A DNA stretch of 64,000 nt from Powellomyces hirtus (Eukaryota; Chytridiomycota; Chytridiomycetes; Spizellomycetales; Powellomycetaceae), in contig JAHLKG010000005.1 in assembly GCA_025526995.1 (NCBI GenBank), positions 1,178,001 through 1,242,000 of the forward strand, read 5' to 3'. Below are positions 38,821 to 48,800 of the stretch, in pieces. Below the pieces are notes generated by a model. That model did not search any database. It was not told where the DNA came from and was given only the letters and a program-made list of their open reading frames with translations. Each line of letters starts with the position of its first letter. The first letter of the stretch is position 1. The translations under genes were made by a program, and so were the position numbers.

Positions 38821-39075
38821 ATGTCCAACTCGAGCAGTGACCCTGATTCGGATTCAGGCGATAGAAGCAGGAGTGCGCAGAACGGACCATCTACTCCGGG
38901 AGCCTCCAAGGCGTCCTCCATCATATCGTGTACCGCACTTCAAGAAGCCCTTACCAAAGAGCGGAAACGGCTGGAGCAGAGTCGAGAAGCACTACGTTGT
39001 CGGATCGCTCAGCTGGAGTCAGAAGAGAAGATTTTGATTCAACGCATTGCTGCTACTGAAACAGCGTCGGTCTGA
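38821..39075 (+). CDS. Small coiled-coil ORF just upstream of ALG13
   Basis: An 84-codon frame starts MSNSSSDPDSDSGDRSRSAQ and ends in a basic amphipathic helix (ALTKERKRLEQSREALRCRI). It stops 48 bases before the ALG13 start, in a different frame. It may be a small separate gene, an upstream ORF in the ALG13 mRNA, or a first exon with a splice I did not see. Composition (Ser-rich head, heptad-like tail) looks coding. No family recognised. Confidence 0.45.
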   Translation: MSNSSSDPDSDSGDRSRSAQNGPSTPGASKASSIISCTALQEALTKERKRLEQSREALRCRIAQLESEEKILIQRIAATETASV

Positions 39076-39123
39076 GGGGGTGTTTGTGCAAGATTTCGTT
39101 TTGCCGAACGCTTTCGAGCCTGT

Positions 39124-39667
39124 GATGCTTACTACGAACGGCGACCCCGTCCGTCGTCCCCAGCGGACTGTCTTTGTAACAGTGGGCACAACACAATTCA
39201 ACGACTTGGTCAATATGGCTTGCACGCTGGAGTTCCTATTGACCCTACAAGCCGAGGGATATACAGAGTTGATCATTCAACATGGGGCTGGGCCTTTGCC
39301 GAAAACACCAACACATTCACCAATTCCAGTTAAAGGGTTTGCCTTCAAGGGAGATCTGAGTAAAGAAATTGAGAATGCCGCATTGGTGATCTCCCATGCA
39401 GGAGCCGGATTGATTTTGGAATCTTTGTCGGCTGGGAAGCCATTGTTGGTAGTTGTTAATCGAGGCCTGATGGACAACCATCAGATGGACCTTGCTGTAG
39501 CGTTGGCCAAGATGGAGGTCCTTGTGTGGGCTGACGTGGAGGACATCATTGACCGGATTGCCGAAGGGGGCTTGCAAAAACTGAAGGCTTTTGGGGAAGG
39601 AGATCCTGATAGGGTGACAAGCGTTCTAGAGGAAGAGGCTGGGTTTGTAGGTTGTGCGTCCAAATGA
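39124..39667 (+). CDS. ALG13: ALG13, catalytic subunit of UDP-GlcNAc transferase
   Basis: A single exon of 180 codons, with start MLTTNGDPVRRPQRTVFVTV. The GT-B C-terminal half motifs are clear: FVTVGTTQFNDLV at the start, LIIQHGAG, the donor-binding ALVISHAGAGLILESLSAGK, LLVVVN and GLMDNHQMDLA. With the membrane partner Alg14 it adds the second GlcNAc to dolichol-PP-GlcNAc on the cytosolic face of the ER, in N-glycan precursor synthesis. The frame is open further upstream without a better start. It is convergent with SDA1, and the two stop codons are 59 bases apart. Confidence 0.95.
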
Positions 39668-39726
39668 AAATCATATTATATGTACAAGGTCTATCGCAAT
39701 GCATGTAGTTGTTATAGTTTGCCATT

Positions 39727-42121
39727 CTACTTTCCAGACTTCTGCTTCTTGATGTGGGCACGGAGCACTTTCTGTTTGTCTCTCAGCGACCGTTTCGCTT
39801 TACCGACAACACTCTTCTTGTGCACCATCATCATGAATGCCTTCGTCTTCTTCGATTTCTCGCGATTGGTCTTACTGCTCCGTTCGTCTTTGCCCTTCCG
39901 CGACCCATATTCTTTGCCTTCGCGACCGTCTTTGATGGATGCTAGTCTGGCTTCGTAATCGTCCTTGCGCTTAATACCCTTCATGATTCGTGAAACATCG
40001 ACAACGTCGCTGAAGAAGAAATAGAATATGAGAACAACGCACAGACCAGCAATGTGAATCGCCATGCAAATACATACGCATTTCCTTCGTCCTCATCCGA
40101 GTCGGGCTCCGAGTCGAGGTCCAAATCTTCATCGGCTGTGCTCGACGGCAGCCCGGATAACCGCTCAGCAGCCTTGATTTGTTGGATCTTCTTCAGTTTC
40201 CGGAAGTCTTCATCAGTGAAAATCTATGAAGAACAACAAGAGCAACAGTAAGCAGCTGCAAAATGAGGAACGTCATGCCGCAACAATTTACCTTCTCAGC
40301 CGCTAGTCCCAGTTTCTGTTTCTTTGCTGGTGATGGTATCGCTGATTTCTCTACAACCTCCTCTTCCACTACTTCCGTAACCACGTTTGTTGTCTCCATC
40401 TTCACCTCTTCCGCTTCGTCCTCGTCTTCACTCGACGAAGCAACCTCCTCACCATCCAGGCTAGCTTCTTCCCAGCCCTCCCATCCTTCTTGTCCTTTCT
40501 CAGTGGCCGCCTCTCCGCTGACTGCATCTTCCCAGCCTTCATCTTCGTCCTCACTCTCAGCCTCTTCGTCGTCATCGGAGCCAGCTTCCTCCCACCCTTC
40601 CCAGCCATCCTCCTGTGCAGCTGCGCCTTCCTTCTTTACAGTCTTGACGCGTGGCTGCAAAAGATCGGCACCGTCAAGCAGATCTTCAGCTTTGACCTCT
40701 CCATACTGAGCGGGCTTGAAGTCCTTGAGGTTCACAGTGGCGGACTTGCCGCGGTCCTTCTTGCGTAGCATCTCCGGGTTCACTTCACGGTACAGTCCGA
40801 GAAGAGATCGCGCAGCGTTCATGGGTCCCTTTTCTCGTGTGTTCTTGTAGTCTTCAATCAAACTCTGCAAAAGAGTTTCCGACATAGCCAGCGGACATCT
40901 GGCACAGATTTCTCGCAATCCGTTCAGTCCAGCTGTCACTACTTCCGATGATACATTGTTCCACACAAAATTGTCTGCGATTGCTTGCACAACAAGCGCC
41001 AGAGCATCGGGAGGAACGAGCTCATGTGAACTCTGCGCAGCGTACGCCAAAATGGCGGTCACCTCACGCTGGTGCGGTTTGAGGAAGGAGATGAGGTATT
41101 CGTAAAAGCCGAGCAAAATCAGCTTGTGGACACCAATCAATCGAGACACCAGGTTCATCATCTGCAAACGAACTTCGAAGCGGAACGAATTGGTCGACGT
41201 CGTGTGCTTCAAGCGTGAAAACAGCTTTTCAGCAAAGCCTTGTGGGTCGTTCAAAAGATGCAGGGCGGAGAAGTTGAAGATCTCGGCCCGCGCCCTTGAT
41301 CGTTCCTTTCGCTTAACGGTGGCCATCGCTTTGTCGAGCGCGTTCTTTTTCGACTTCTTCTTCTTGTTCACGTGCATCATATGCTTCATAGATTCCAAAT
41401 TTGGCACGTCCACATCGGAATCATCTTCGTCATCCTTCTTGTCATTAGTACCCAAGAAGAAATGCAACGCTGGGGCACAAAGCTTGATCGAAGGGGAGAA
41501 GCAAGCCTCGGCGATGACGTTCACCGTCTTGGCGTCGTGCCAGACGTTTTTGCCGTACAGATCGATCATAACCTCCAAGGACTTTTTGGCGGCGATTTCG
41601 TTTGAGTCCTTCAACATTGTGTACATGAAATTCTGGAGGGTTTTGTTGAGCTTGTTGTTCTTTGACTTCGCGTTAGCGCTCTTGATGTCGTTCACAATGT
41701 GGTTGTGCAACAGAGAGCGAAGCTGCTTGTCCTTTGCTCGGAAGAGGGTGAAAAACAAAGAGAGGAGACTAGTGGTAGTGATCAGATCCTTGTTGCGGAG
41801 AAGCACCAGCGCCTGCACCATGGTTCTCCGAAGGTCGGGTTCGAGGATTTGATAGTGGGTTGAGAGAAGATCGACTATTTGCTGTGGGAAGGCTGCGCAG
41901 TCCTCCAGGTAGCAGTGGGTAACATGGCTAATGAATGTAATCAGCTCGCCGAACTGTTCGACATCCGCGTCCGGCTTGTCACGGAAAATGTCGAGTTTGC
42001 TCTCATAATGCCGCCATTGTTGGAGGAACTCGTCACGATAGGAGCGGGAGTCTCTCTTGATAAGGTTCTGAAGCTGGGGAAGATTCGCAGCCAGGAAATC
42101 CGATCTACTACGTTTGACCAT
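39727..42121 (-). CDS. SDA1: SDA1, 60S ribosomal subunit biogenesis and export factor
   Basis: Three exons, 42121..40292, 40223..40078 and 40009..39727, give 752 residues. The N-terminal helical-repeat region matches Sda1 (LPQLQNLIKRDSRSYRDEFL, LRNKDLITTTSLLSLFFTLF, NDIKSANAKSKNNKLNKTLQ). A nuclear-localisation-like KKKKSKKNALDKA and the family segment RSRARAEIFNFSALHLLNDP follow. An acidic stretch with repeated GWEGWEEA units comes next. The lysine-rich C-terminus (SSKTNREKSKKTKAFMMMVH) is the conserved Sda1 ending. The protein acts in the nucleolus and nucleus in late 60S assembly. The exon 2 donor was placed at GTATGT (40077) because it alone keeps frame. Confidence 0.95.
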
Positions 42122-42656
42122 GCTGTCAGAATACGGTGCTTATATCGAAAAGCCAGAGATCAGAAGAACAGGAAGTCTTGACAAAAAAAAAGGTCGTAGG
42201 AAAGCAAAAGCTGTGAATTGTTTTTTGCGAAACCGAACGTGCTGCGCACAGTCCGTCGGCCATATCACATGATGCGTGGCGCAGGGATGCTGACGTGAGC
42301 GCCCAGGTAGGCCCGCCGGTCCGCGACTCCGCTGCCTCGTCATTCAGACACATCCCAAGTGCAGGGACCCGGCCTGCCCTACGGCAAATGCTTGTGAAAT
42401 GGGTGACTACTGTGATGGTTTGTGTTAAATAAAGATAGACCTGGAAAATTTATCTAGTGTCGTTAGTTATTAGCTAGCCCCCCTGGGCCATCTTGGCAGT
42501 AATTCGCTTCTGCCCATTTCGCCAATGCAATGAATTGGCCTGCGATAAAGCTTTTTTCTTGTAAGCTGTGTGTTCAAGTCTAGCTACCATTGACGTGTTG
42601 GAGCACGGAGCATTCAAAACCCTTGTCACAGACGTTTTGCAGGCACTTCACTATAA
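42122..42656. other. Divergent intergenic region
   Basis: Spacer between SDA1 and the coiled-coil gene at 42657. It contains short AT-rich parts and no supported gene. Confidence 0.55.
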
Positions 42657-44680
42657 ATGATTTCCCACATCTCACCAGTGTCCTCAACATCCGCCTCTAT
42701 TGCCAGGCCCCAGGATCCCATGTCCAATGTAAGCGCTAAGCCCCGCCGGAAGCCAGTCAACTACGAAAAGCTCGCCGTCGTTACCTTGGTCAAAGACAAT
42801 CTTGATGGACGTGCATCGATCTCTGCTGCTTCTCTACCAGCGCCGACTAATGGAGCTGATGAATATGGCATGCGAGACCTGAAAAGCGCCTCCCATGGAT
42901 CGCTAAACAGTCTTCTCAGCAGATCCTCGCATAGGTTTGCATCAACCATAGAAGTTCAAAGAGGTTGCGTGTCAGGTTGTTTGTTGACACCTTGAATATC
43001 ACAGGTCTGAGATATCTCCAAGTCCCGCGAGTCCAAGTACTCCCTACGCCGGAAGCCCGCACTTTGGAGGTCGGGATTCTATATCTTCGTCTAGTCCATT
43101 GCTGCCTCCACCTCGAAAGGCCTCTGTTGTGGGGACCCGGCTAGGCTTTCCCGGCAAGTCGACCGTAGGAATAGAACGACCACTTTCGGCCGGAATACAG
43201 CGGATACACCCACTACAAGGTCCCAGACCGCTGGAGAGGGAAGGGTGAGTAAATGAGACCGTTGCTATTGCTACGTTGTAACATATTGATGGTAGTGTCA
43301 TATCAGACCTCGACCACCTTTGCCTCAACGGACAGCGTCTTCATCGGCGCCATCATTAAGCGAAATGGGCAACGTGTCGAGACAGTTGAGCGTGGAAAGC
43401 GACCCCCTGAAACGCGAAGTTCAGGAATTAAGAGAGAGATGTGAAACACTCAAGGTTCGTGGAGCTTGGAGTGCACCAGGAGTTCCAGATGCACCCTGAT
43501 TGTGATCGTTTGATGTTCCCAGCTCGAAAAAGAGGAAGCCGTATTGAAATACAGACGAAGAGCTCATTTCGGGATGGCCAAAACTGGTAAGAACCTTCTT
43601 TATGATGGTATTGATCAAGTATAACTATTAAGACTTCAGACGTTTGTAGACTCGTCTTTGTCTGAGCAATTTAAAAAATTGACGGACGAGGCGGAAGCTC
43701 GCCAAGTCGAACAACAGGATTTGCACACAGCAATCGAGATGCTCATACGCAGGACGAAGGCTCTCGAGTCCCAGGTGCAAGCTCTAGGTTGCGAGCCGGG
43801 TACGTGTCCATTCCGCAATTAGCTCCCACCTCCCGACGCTTATCCAGATGGTCTGCTTTCAGTAACCAAAACAGACTCGACGCTGAGTGAAGCCCGACTC
43901 GAAGAGATTACGAGCGGCGTATGGAAGGTATTGAAGACTCACGACAGAGTGTGCAATGTACAATTTGGCTTGATCGTATCAATTCGGTGCAGAAATTCGA
44001 ACACCTCAATCAAAAAGCCGATTCAACGACAACTCAAACAAACTCGGTCATGGCTGACATTTTGGTTAGTAACCATGTAGAGGCATTTGGTTGGGTCTTT
44101 CGCCGTCTCACCCGTCCATTTGCAGGCCAAAACGCGTGAGATAAGACGGCATCTCAATCTTCCAGCGCCAATCGCGACTGACACGATGAAGCGAGCGACC
44201 TCTAATGCTGCTCTCGCTGCAGAGCCAGAAAAGTTTGAACTCCCAGTTGCTCAAACAGCCGAAACCCCGTTACGTCCATCCCCCGCGATACCTATGACAC
44301 CTTCATCGAAGTTGCCCACAGGGGCAAGCGCGGCTGTCAATGCGAAGACCAACAGCATTGATGGCGGAAAATTGCCCGTTGCGCATGCGGAACCCCTCAA
44401 TGCATCGGGAAAGGGAGACTCCCTCAAGCATCCTAACATGCCCGTGAAGAAGATTGATGAGTCTATCCCAATCCTTACGTCCACAGATTTGACGCTTGTG
44501 GACATGGGAAGCCAATTGGACGCGCTTGAGGATAGTGACGCCAAGCAGAGGAAACCACCGCCACTGCCGGCGGCAGCTTCGGAAATCGAAGCCAAGCCGA
44601 TCACATCAGCGGAGCGACCCGCTAAAGCGGGAGCCTTTTCCGATGACCTTCTCGCAATTATGAATGATTTCGGTTTCTGA
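42657..44680 (+). CDS. Unknown coiled-coil protein with disordered flanks
   Basis: Probable exons are 42657..42934, 43005..43244, 43307..43454, an exon from the CAG acceptor near 43522 to about 43587, then 43640..43799, 43863..43927, 43993..44064 and 44126..44680. All junctions close except the one between about 43587 and 43640, which is one base out of phase; a missed micro-exon or sequence error is possible. The N-terminal third is Ser/Pro-rich (SPSPASPSTPYAGSPHFGGR). The middle is coiled coil (LKREVQELRERCETLK, EQFKKLTDEAEARQVEQQDL). The C-terminal 185 residues are Ala/Pro/Lys-rich and end DDLLAIMNDFGF. No family recognised; size and layout suit a cytoskeletal or polarity scaffold, as speculation. 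Confidence 0.65.
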
Positions 44681-45035
44681 CAGTCTTCCCGATGGCATTC
44701 CGCGAAGATTTGGTGATGGGGTATTGCACAAAGTGACAGAAAATGAATTCTTCAAATATAACAGATCAGTGGACATCTATCAGTGGGGTTGCGAAAGCGC
44801 CCCGGGTAGTAACTTGTAACCGATCAGTGGACATAAAACGCTTTATGTAGAAATAAAATAAGTTTGTGATCAAGTTGAGTGGTGTATATACTAGAGCCAA
44901 TCATAGTTCCGTGAGGACCCGATCCAGGGAGGATTGATATGTGACCAGGCAGGGCGGGTGGACGTTTGTATCAGCTGGCGATCGAAGCTTATGATGTAGT
45001 AGAAGTCGTGAGGGATGCTGATATGGTTTCGCAGT
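44681..45035. other. Convergent spacer with a 13-base direct repeat
   Basis: No gene. The 13-mer GATCAGTGGACAT occurs at about 44764 and again at about 44821 in the 3' flank of the coiled-coil gene. Otherwise AT-rich, as expected for transcript ends. Confidence 0.5.
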
Positions 45036-45470
45036 TTACTTCTTTTTCTTCCCTCCTTTTTGGGCTACAGCCACAGGGGCCTTTTCGTCCTTCTTCGCTT
45101 TCTTCGCCGAAGGGGCTTTTACAGCCTCGAACTCAGCAAAAGCGTCCAGGTCAAAGTCTCCGAAGCGCTTCTCGAATTTGGCCAGTTCTCCACTTTGGTC
45201 GTCGAGAACGTTGAGCGCTGGATTCCACAAAGCGTGGTTTCGTGCATCCTTTGTGAGTTTCAGCAGAGCTCGCGGAGAAGTGCTGCGGAGGGTGAAGGTG
45301 CTGCCGTCGGAGTGAACTATGGTTTGGTGGAAGAGTGGTGGGTTGATTCCTGTCGGTCGTAAAAGAGGGGCTTTCTTCATGGCAGCCATGCCCCTCGTGC
45401 TGACGATCTGGGCTGGACGTCCCGCCAGGACTATGCGGGTGGCTCGGCTTCTGGCTGCTGAGATGATCAT
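45036..45470 (-). CDS. MRPL36: Mitochondrial large-subunit ribosomal protein bL31m
   Basis: A single exon of 144 residues with start MIISAARSRATRIVLAGRPA, an arginine-rich amphipathic mitochondrial presequence. The body has the fungal bL31m features HQTIVHSDGSTFTLRSTSPR and LTKDARNHALWNP, as in yeast Mrpl36 (D-T-R-N-H-x-L-W-N-P). It ends in a Lys-rich tail (KGGKKKK). The same frame is open upstream to an ATG at 45587, which would add 39 residues; the presequence-like start was preferred. Acts in the mitoribosome large subunit at the central protuberance and intersubunit bridge. Confidence 0.9.
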   Translation of the reverse strand: MIISAARSRATRIVLAGRPAQIVSTRGMAAMKKAPLLRPTGINPPLFHQTIVHSDGSTFTLRSTSPRALLKLTKDARNHALWNPALNVLDDQSGELAKFEKRFGDFDLDAFAEFEAVKAPSAKKAKKDEKAPVAVAQKGGKKKK

Positions 45471-45812
45471 TGTCGTTGCTGTAAGTTCGTTGGGCGATTT
45501 GCTCGTTCCCAAGCCCAGAAACCCTTTGAGGATTCCAAGAGCTTTTCCAACAAATGCACGTGACAGACGCGCAGCGATTGACAGCACTCGCGCGCGGATC
45601 CAGATCCAATTGGCATTATCACCACGAGCTAGTACCGCAACACCGATAACAAGAGAAAGATGTTATACCAGATCTGAAGTCTCGTTGTATACGCAGGCCG
45701 TTGGGGCGTGGGACGCCAAGCTTCCTGTAGATTTTCTTTCACACGTTGACCATTAAATACACTTGCAAAAATAAACAGATCGGAAGGCTATGTATGCACA
45801 TAAATGTCCCCC
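45471..45812. other. Intergenic
   Basis: Between bL31m and the 3' end of the HMMR-like gene, both on the minus strand. The first part may be an N-terminal extension of bL31m. Nothing else supported. Confidence 0.5.
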
Positions 45813-48800
45813 TTAAACCACAAAGCTCAACCCGCCGGCGGTGAAGTCAATGTCCGTGTTCTCCTTGTCACCCACAAATACTTCTTCCTCAGTGTTCTCC
45901 ACGATGCTAGTCTGAACTATGGAGTTCACAGACGATTGTCGCGTGGAGAGAGCGGAACGAGCTACCCGAGATAATTTGCGGTTGGCACCATTCCCGTGGC
46001 TACCGCCACCGAAAGACCCTAGTCCTCGATACGACTCTACTTCGCGCTCCAGGTTCATTAGTTTACGTTTGAACTCATCACATCGCCGCGAAAGCGCAAA
46101 ATTGTCCTTCAAGAAGGATGGATAGATGTGAAATTTCTCGATTGCATGTCATTCGGTTGCCTTTTGCGGGTCATGGCACTTACCGTTTTCAGTTTGACGT
46201 TCTCTTCCTTCAACTGCGCAACGTGTTTGATTTTCTGTTTGGCGTTGGCATGTCCAAACAGTTCTGCATTGAGCTCTCCAAGTTTTTTAACCTCACTCTC
46301 CTTGATGATTCCACGATTCTGGAGTAGGTCCAACTGCAGCTGATAGTTGTCTTCCATTTCCGTGCGCCGCCGTTGTTCATCTTCCAGTTGGATGGTCACA
46401 CTGTGCAATCAAATACAAAAAAGGGGAGGAGGTAAGTCAAAAAAAACGTGTTGGAGATATACGAGATTAAGCTTTATGCAGACTACAATGATACATTGCC
46501 TAAAAGCTACCAAAATTGAATAGGTGATCTTAGCACGCCGCATCCCACCATTCCCCAGAGGCCAACGCAAACCACACAGTATTACTGGTTAAAACCACCA
46601 GCCAAAGCAGGAATACAAGAACCACAATAAACATCTCCTGCAATCGATATTTCACTTCGTACCTGTCCAGCTGCTGCAAGGCATCATTCATCTCGGTTTC
46701 GGCATTCGCAAACCTTTGGGCAAATTCGGATCTCTCCTTCTCACGCTCCTTTTCCGCTGCATGCAGTCTTTTCTCCAGCCCAGCTAACCGCGTGATGTCG
46801 CCAGTTTTTTTGCTCAACTCCTCGCGTGCCTTCTCAGCTTCTTTTCGAGCTTTGCTGACTGCCGCTTTCGCTTCGCTCTTGATGTCAGAGTTTTCGGTGG
46901 CTTTTTGTCGCAATTCGTCTTGCAACTTCCGAAGCTGGACATCCTTTGTGGCGAGCTCATTTGCCATCTTCAGCTCTACAACTGATAACGCGTTTTGTTT
47001 TTCCATCGCAAGAGATTTCAGTCTTGTTAGCTCATCTCTCGTAGCAGCAATCGCGGCTTCTTTTGCTGAGCGCAGCTCCTCAATCTGAGCAACAAGATGT
47101 TCCTTGAGTCGCGTTTCGTTCGCAGCAGTGGATTTTGCTTGTGAAAGATCATTCCGCGCCTCGTCAACGGCTGCCCTGAGAGTTACAAGCTCCCGCAGTG
47201 CGGCATCGAAGGCAGCGGCCTTTTCATCGAGTTCTTGCGACAGCTTATCGGTCAACTGTTTTGCAATGTCCACGGCGTCGATTCGCTCTTGTTCTTCCTT
47301 TCGCAAGGCCGATCGGGCATTCTCGAGCTCGGCTTGACGATTCTCCGCGGCGGCTGCAGCTTCTCGTGCGTCCCGAAGAGCTACCTCTAGCTTCTGCCCA
47401 TTTCCGAGCAGCTCTGTGCGAGCGCTCTCCAGCGCGCTCTTCAGTTCGCCATTCAATTCACGAAGCTCGCGCTCCACTTCTTCTGCTTTTGCCAACGACT
47501 CCCTGGAGTTTTGAAGCGCGGTCTGTAGTTCAGCGTCTTTGTTGTCCAGCGACATTCTCAGGAGATGCAAGTCCTCATCGTGTTTTTGCTTGACGTGCCT
47601 AAGTTCATGTTGAAGGCGGTCAACATCTCCAGCACGTGCTTGCGACTCCCGTAGACCAGCCTGGCATTGCTCGGTTTTCGCCTTAAGAGCTTCGCGTAGG
47701 TCGCCTTCAACGCGGGCGCGCTCCTGCAATTCACAGGAGGCCGCTTCCATTTCGCGCTCCTTCTGTTCCAGAGTTTTCAGCGAAAGTTTCAATTGATTCG
47801 ACGCCTCGTCGTATTTTTGCTCGACGTGGCTGAGCTCATGCTGAAGCCGGTCAACATCTGCAGCACGTGCTTGCGACTCCCGTAGACCAGCCTGGCATTC
47901 CTCGGTTTTCGCCTTAAGAGCTTCGCTTAGGTCGCCTTCAACGCGGGCGCGCTCCTGCAATTCAGAGGAGGCCGCTTCCATTTCGCGCTCCTTCTGTTCC
48001 AGAGTTTTCAGTGAAATTTTCAATTGATTCGACGCCTCGTCGTATTTTTGCTCGACGTGGCTGAGCTCATGCTGGAGCCGGTCAACATCTGCAGCACGTG
48101 CTTGCGATTCCCGTAGACCAGCCTGGCATTCCTCAGTTTTCGCATTAAGAGCTTCGCGTAGGTCGCCTTCAACGCGGGCGCGCTCCTGCAATTCACAGGA
48201 GGCCGCCTCCATTTCGCGCTCTTTTTGCTCCAGAGCTTTCATCGTTGCTCCAAGACGCTCGTTTAGCTGACTAGCATTATGCTTAGAAGTCAAGATCTCT
48301 TGTTGCAATTGTGAAATTTGTGCACGCTGTGCGTTTCCTTCTTCCTCAATCCGACTTTCCAATTGAGCGACCCGAACCCGCTCCTTCTCCGTCGCCCGTC
48401 GTTCCTCTTGTAGAGCGAGAACCTGTTCCGCTATGGTCTGGCTCGTTAAAACAAGTTCAGCGGCCAGTTCCTCTTTTTGCGCATCGAGGCTCTCCAAGCG
48501 GCTGTTCAGTTCCACTTTGTCCCCGACATAGCGATCCAGCTGTTTTTCAAACTCTGCGGCTGCTGTTTCAAGATTCTGTCTTGCGACAGCCACGTCCTTT
48601 TCGAAAACTTCACGTTCAGCGTTGAAGGACGCCTGCATTTTGCCCATGTCGGTCTCGAGCGAGGTGATTTGGCGCTGGTGCTCTTCCTTAGTCCTCGCTC
48701 TTTCGCATTCATGCGTCGAGATTTCATTCGCAAGATCCGTTGACAGCTGATCCACCTTCGCTTGCAGCTCGTCGCACCGGCTTTCCAGGAATTTCTCAGA

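Noticed and set aside
40263..40709. Plus-strand frame rich in Ser opposite SDA1
   Set aside because: It is the antisense of the acidic GWEGWEEA region of SDA1 and has no independent support.
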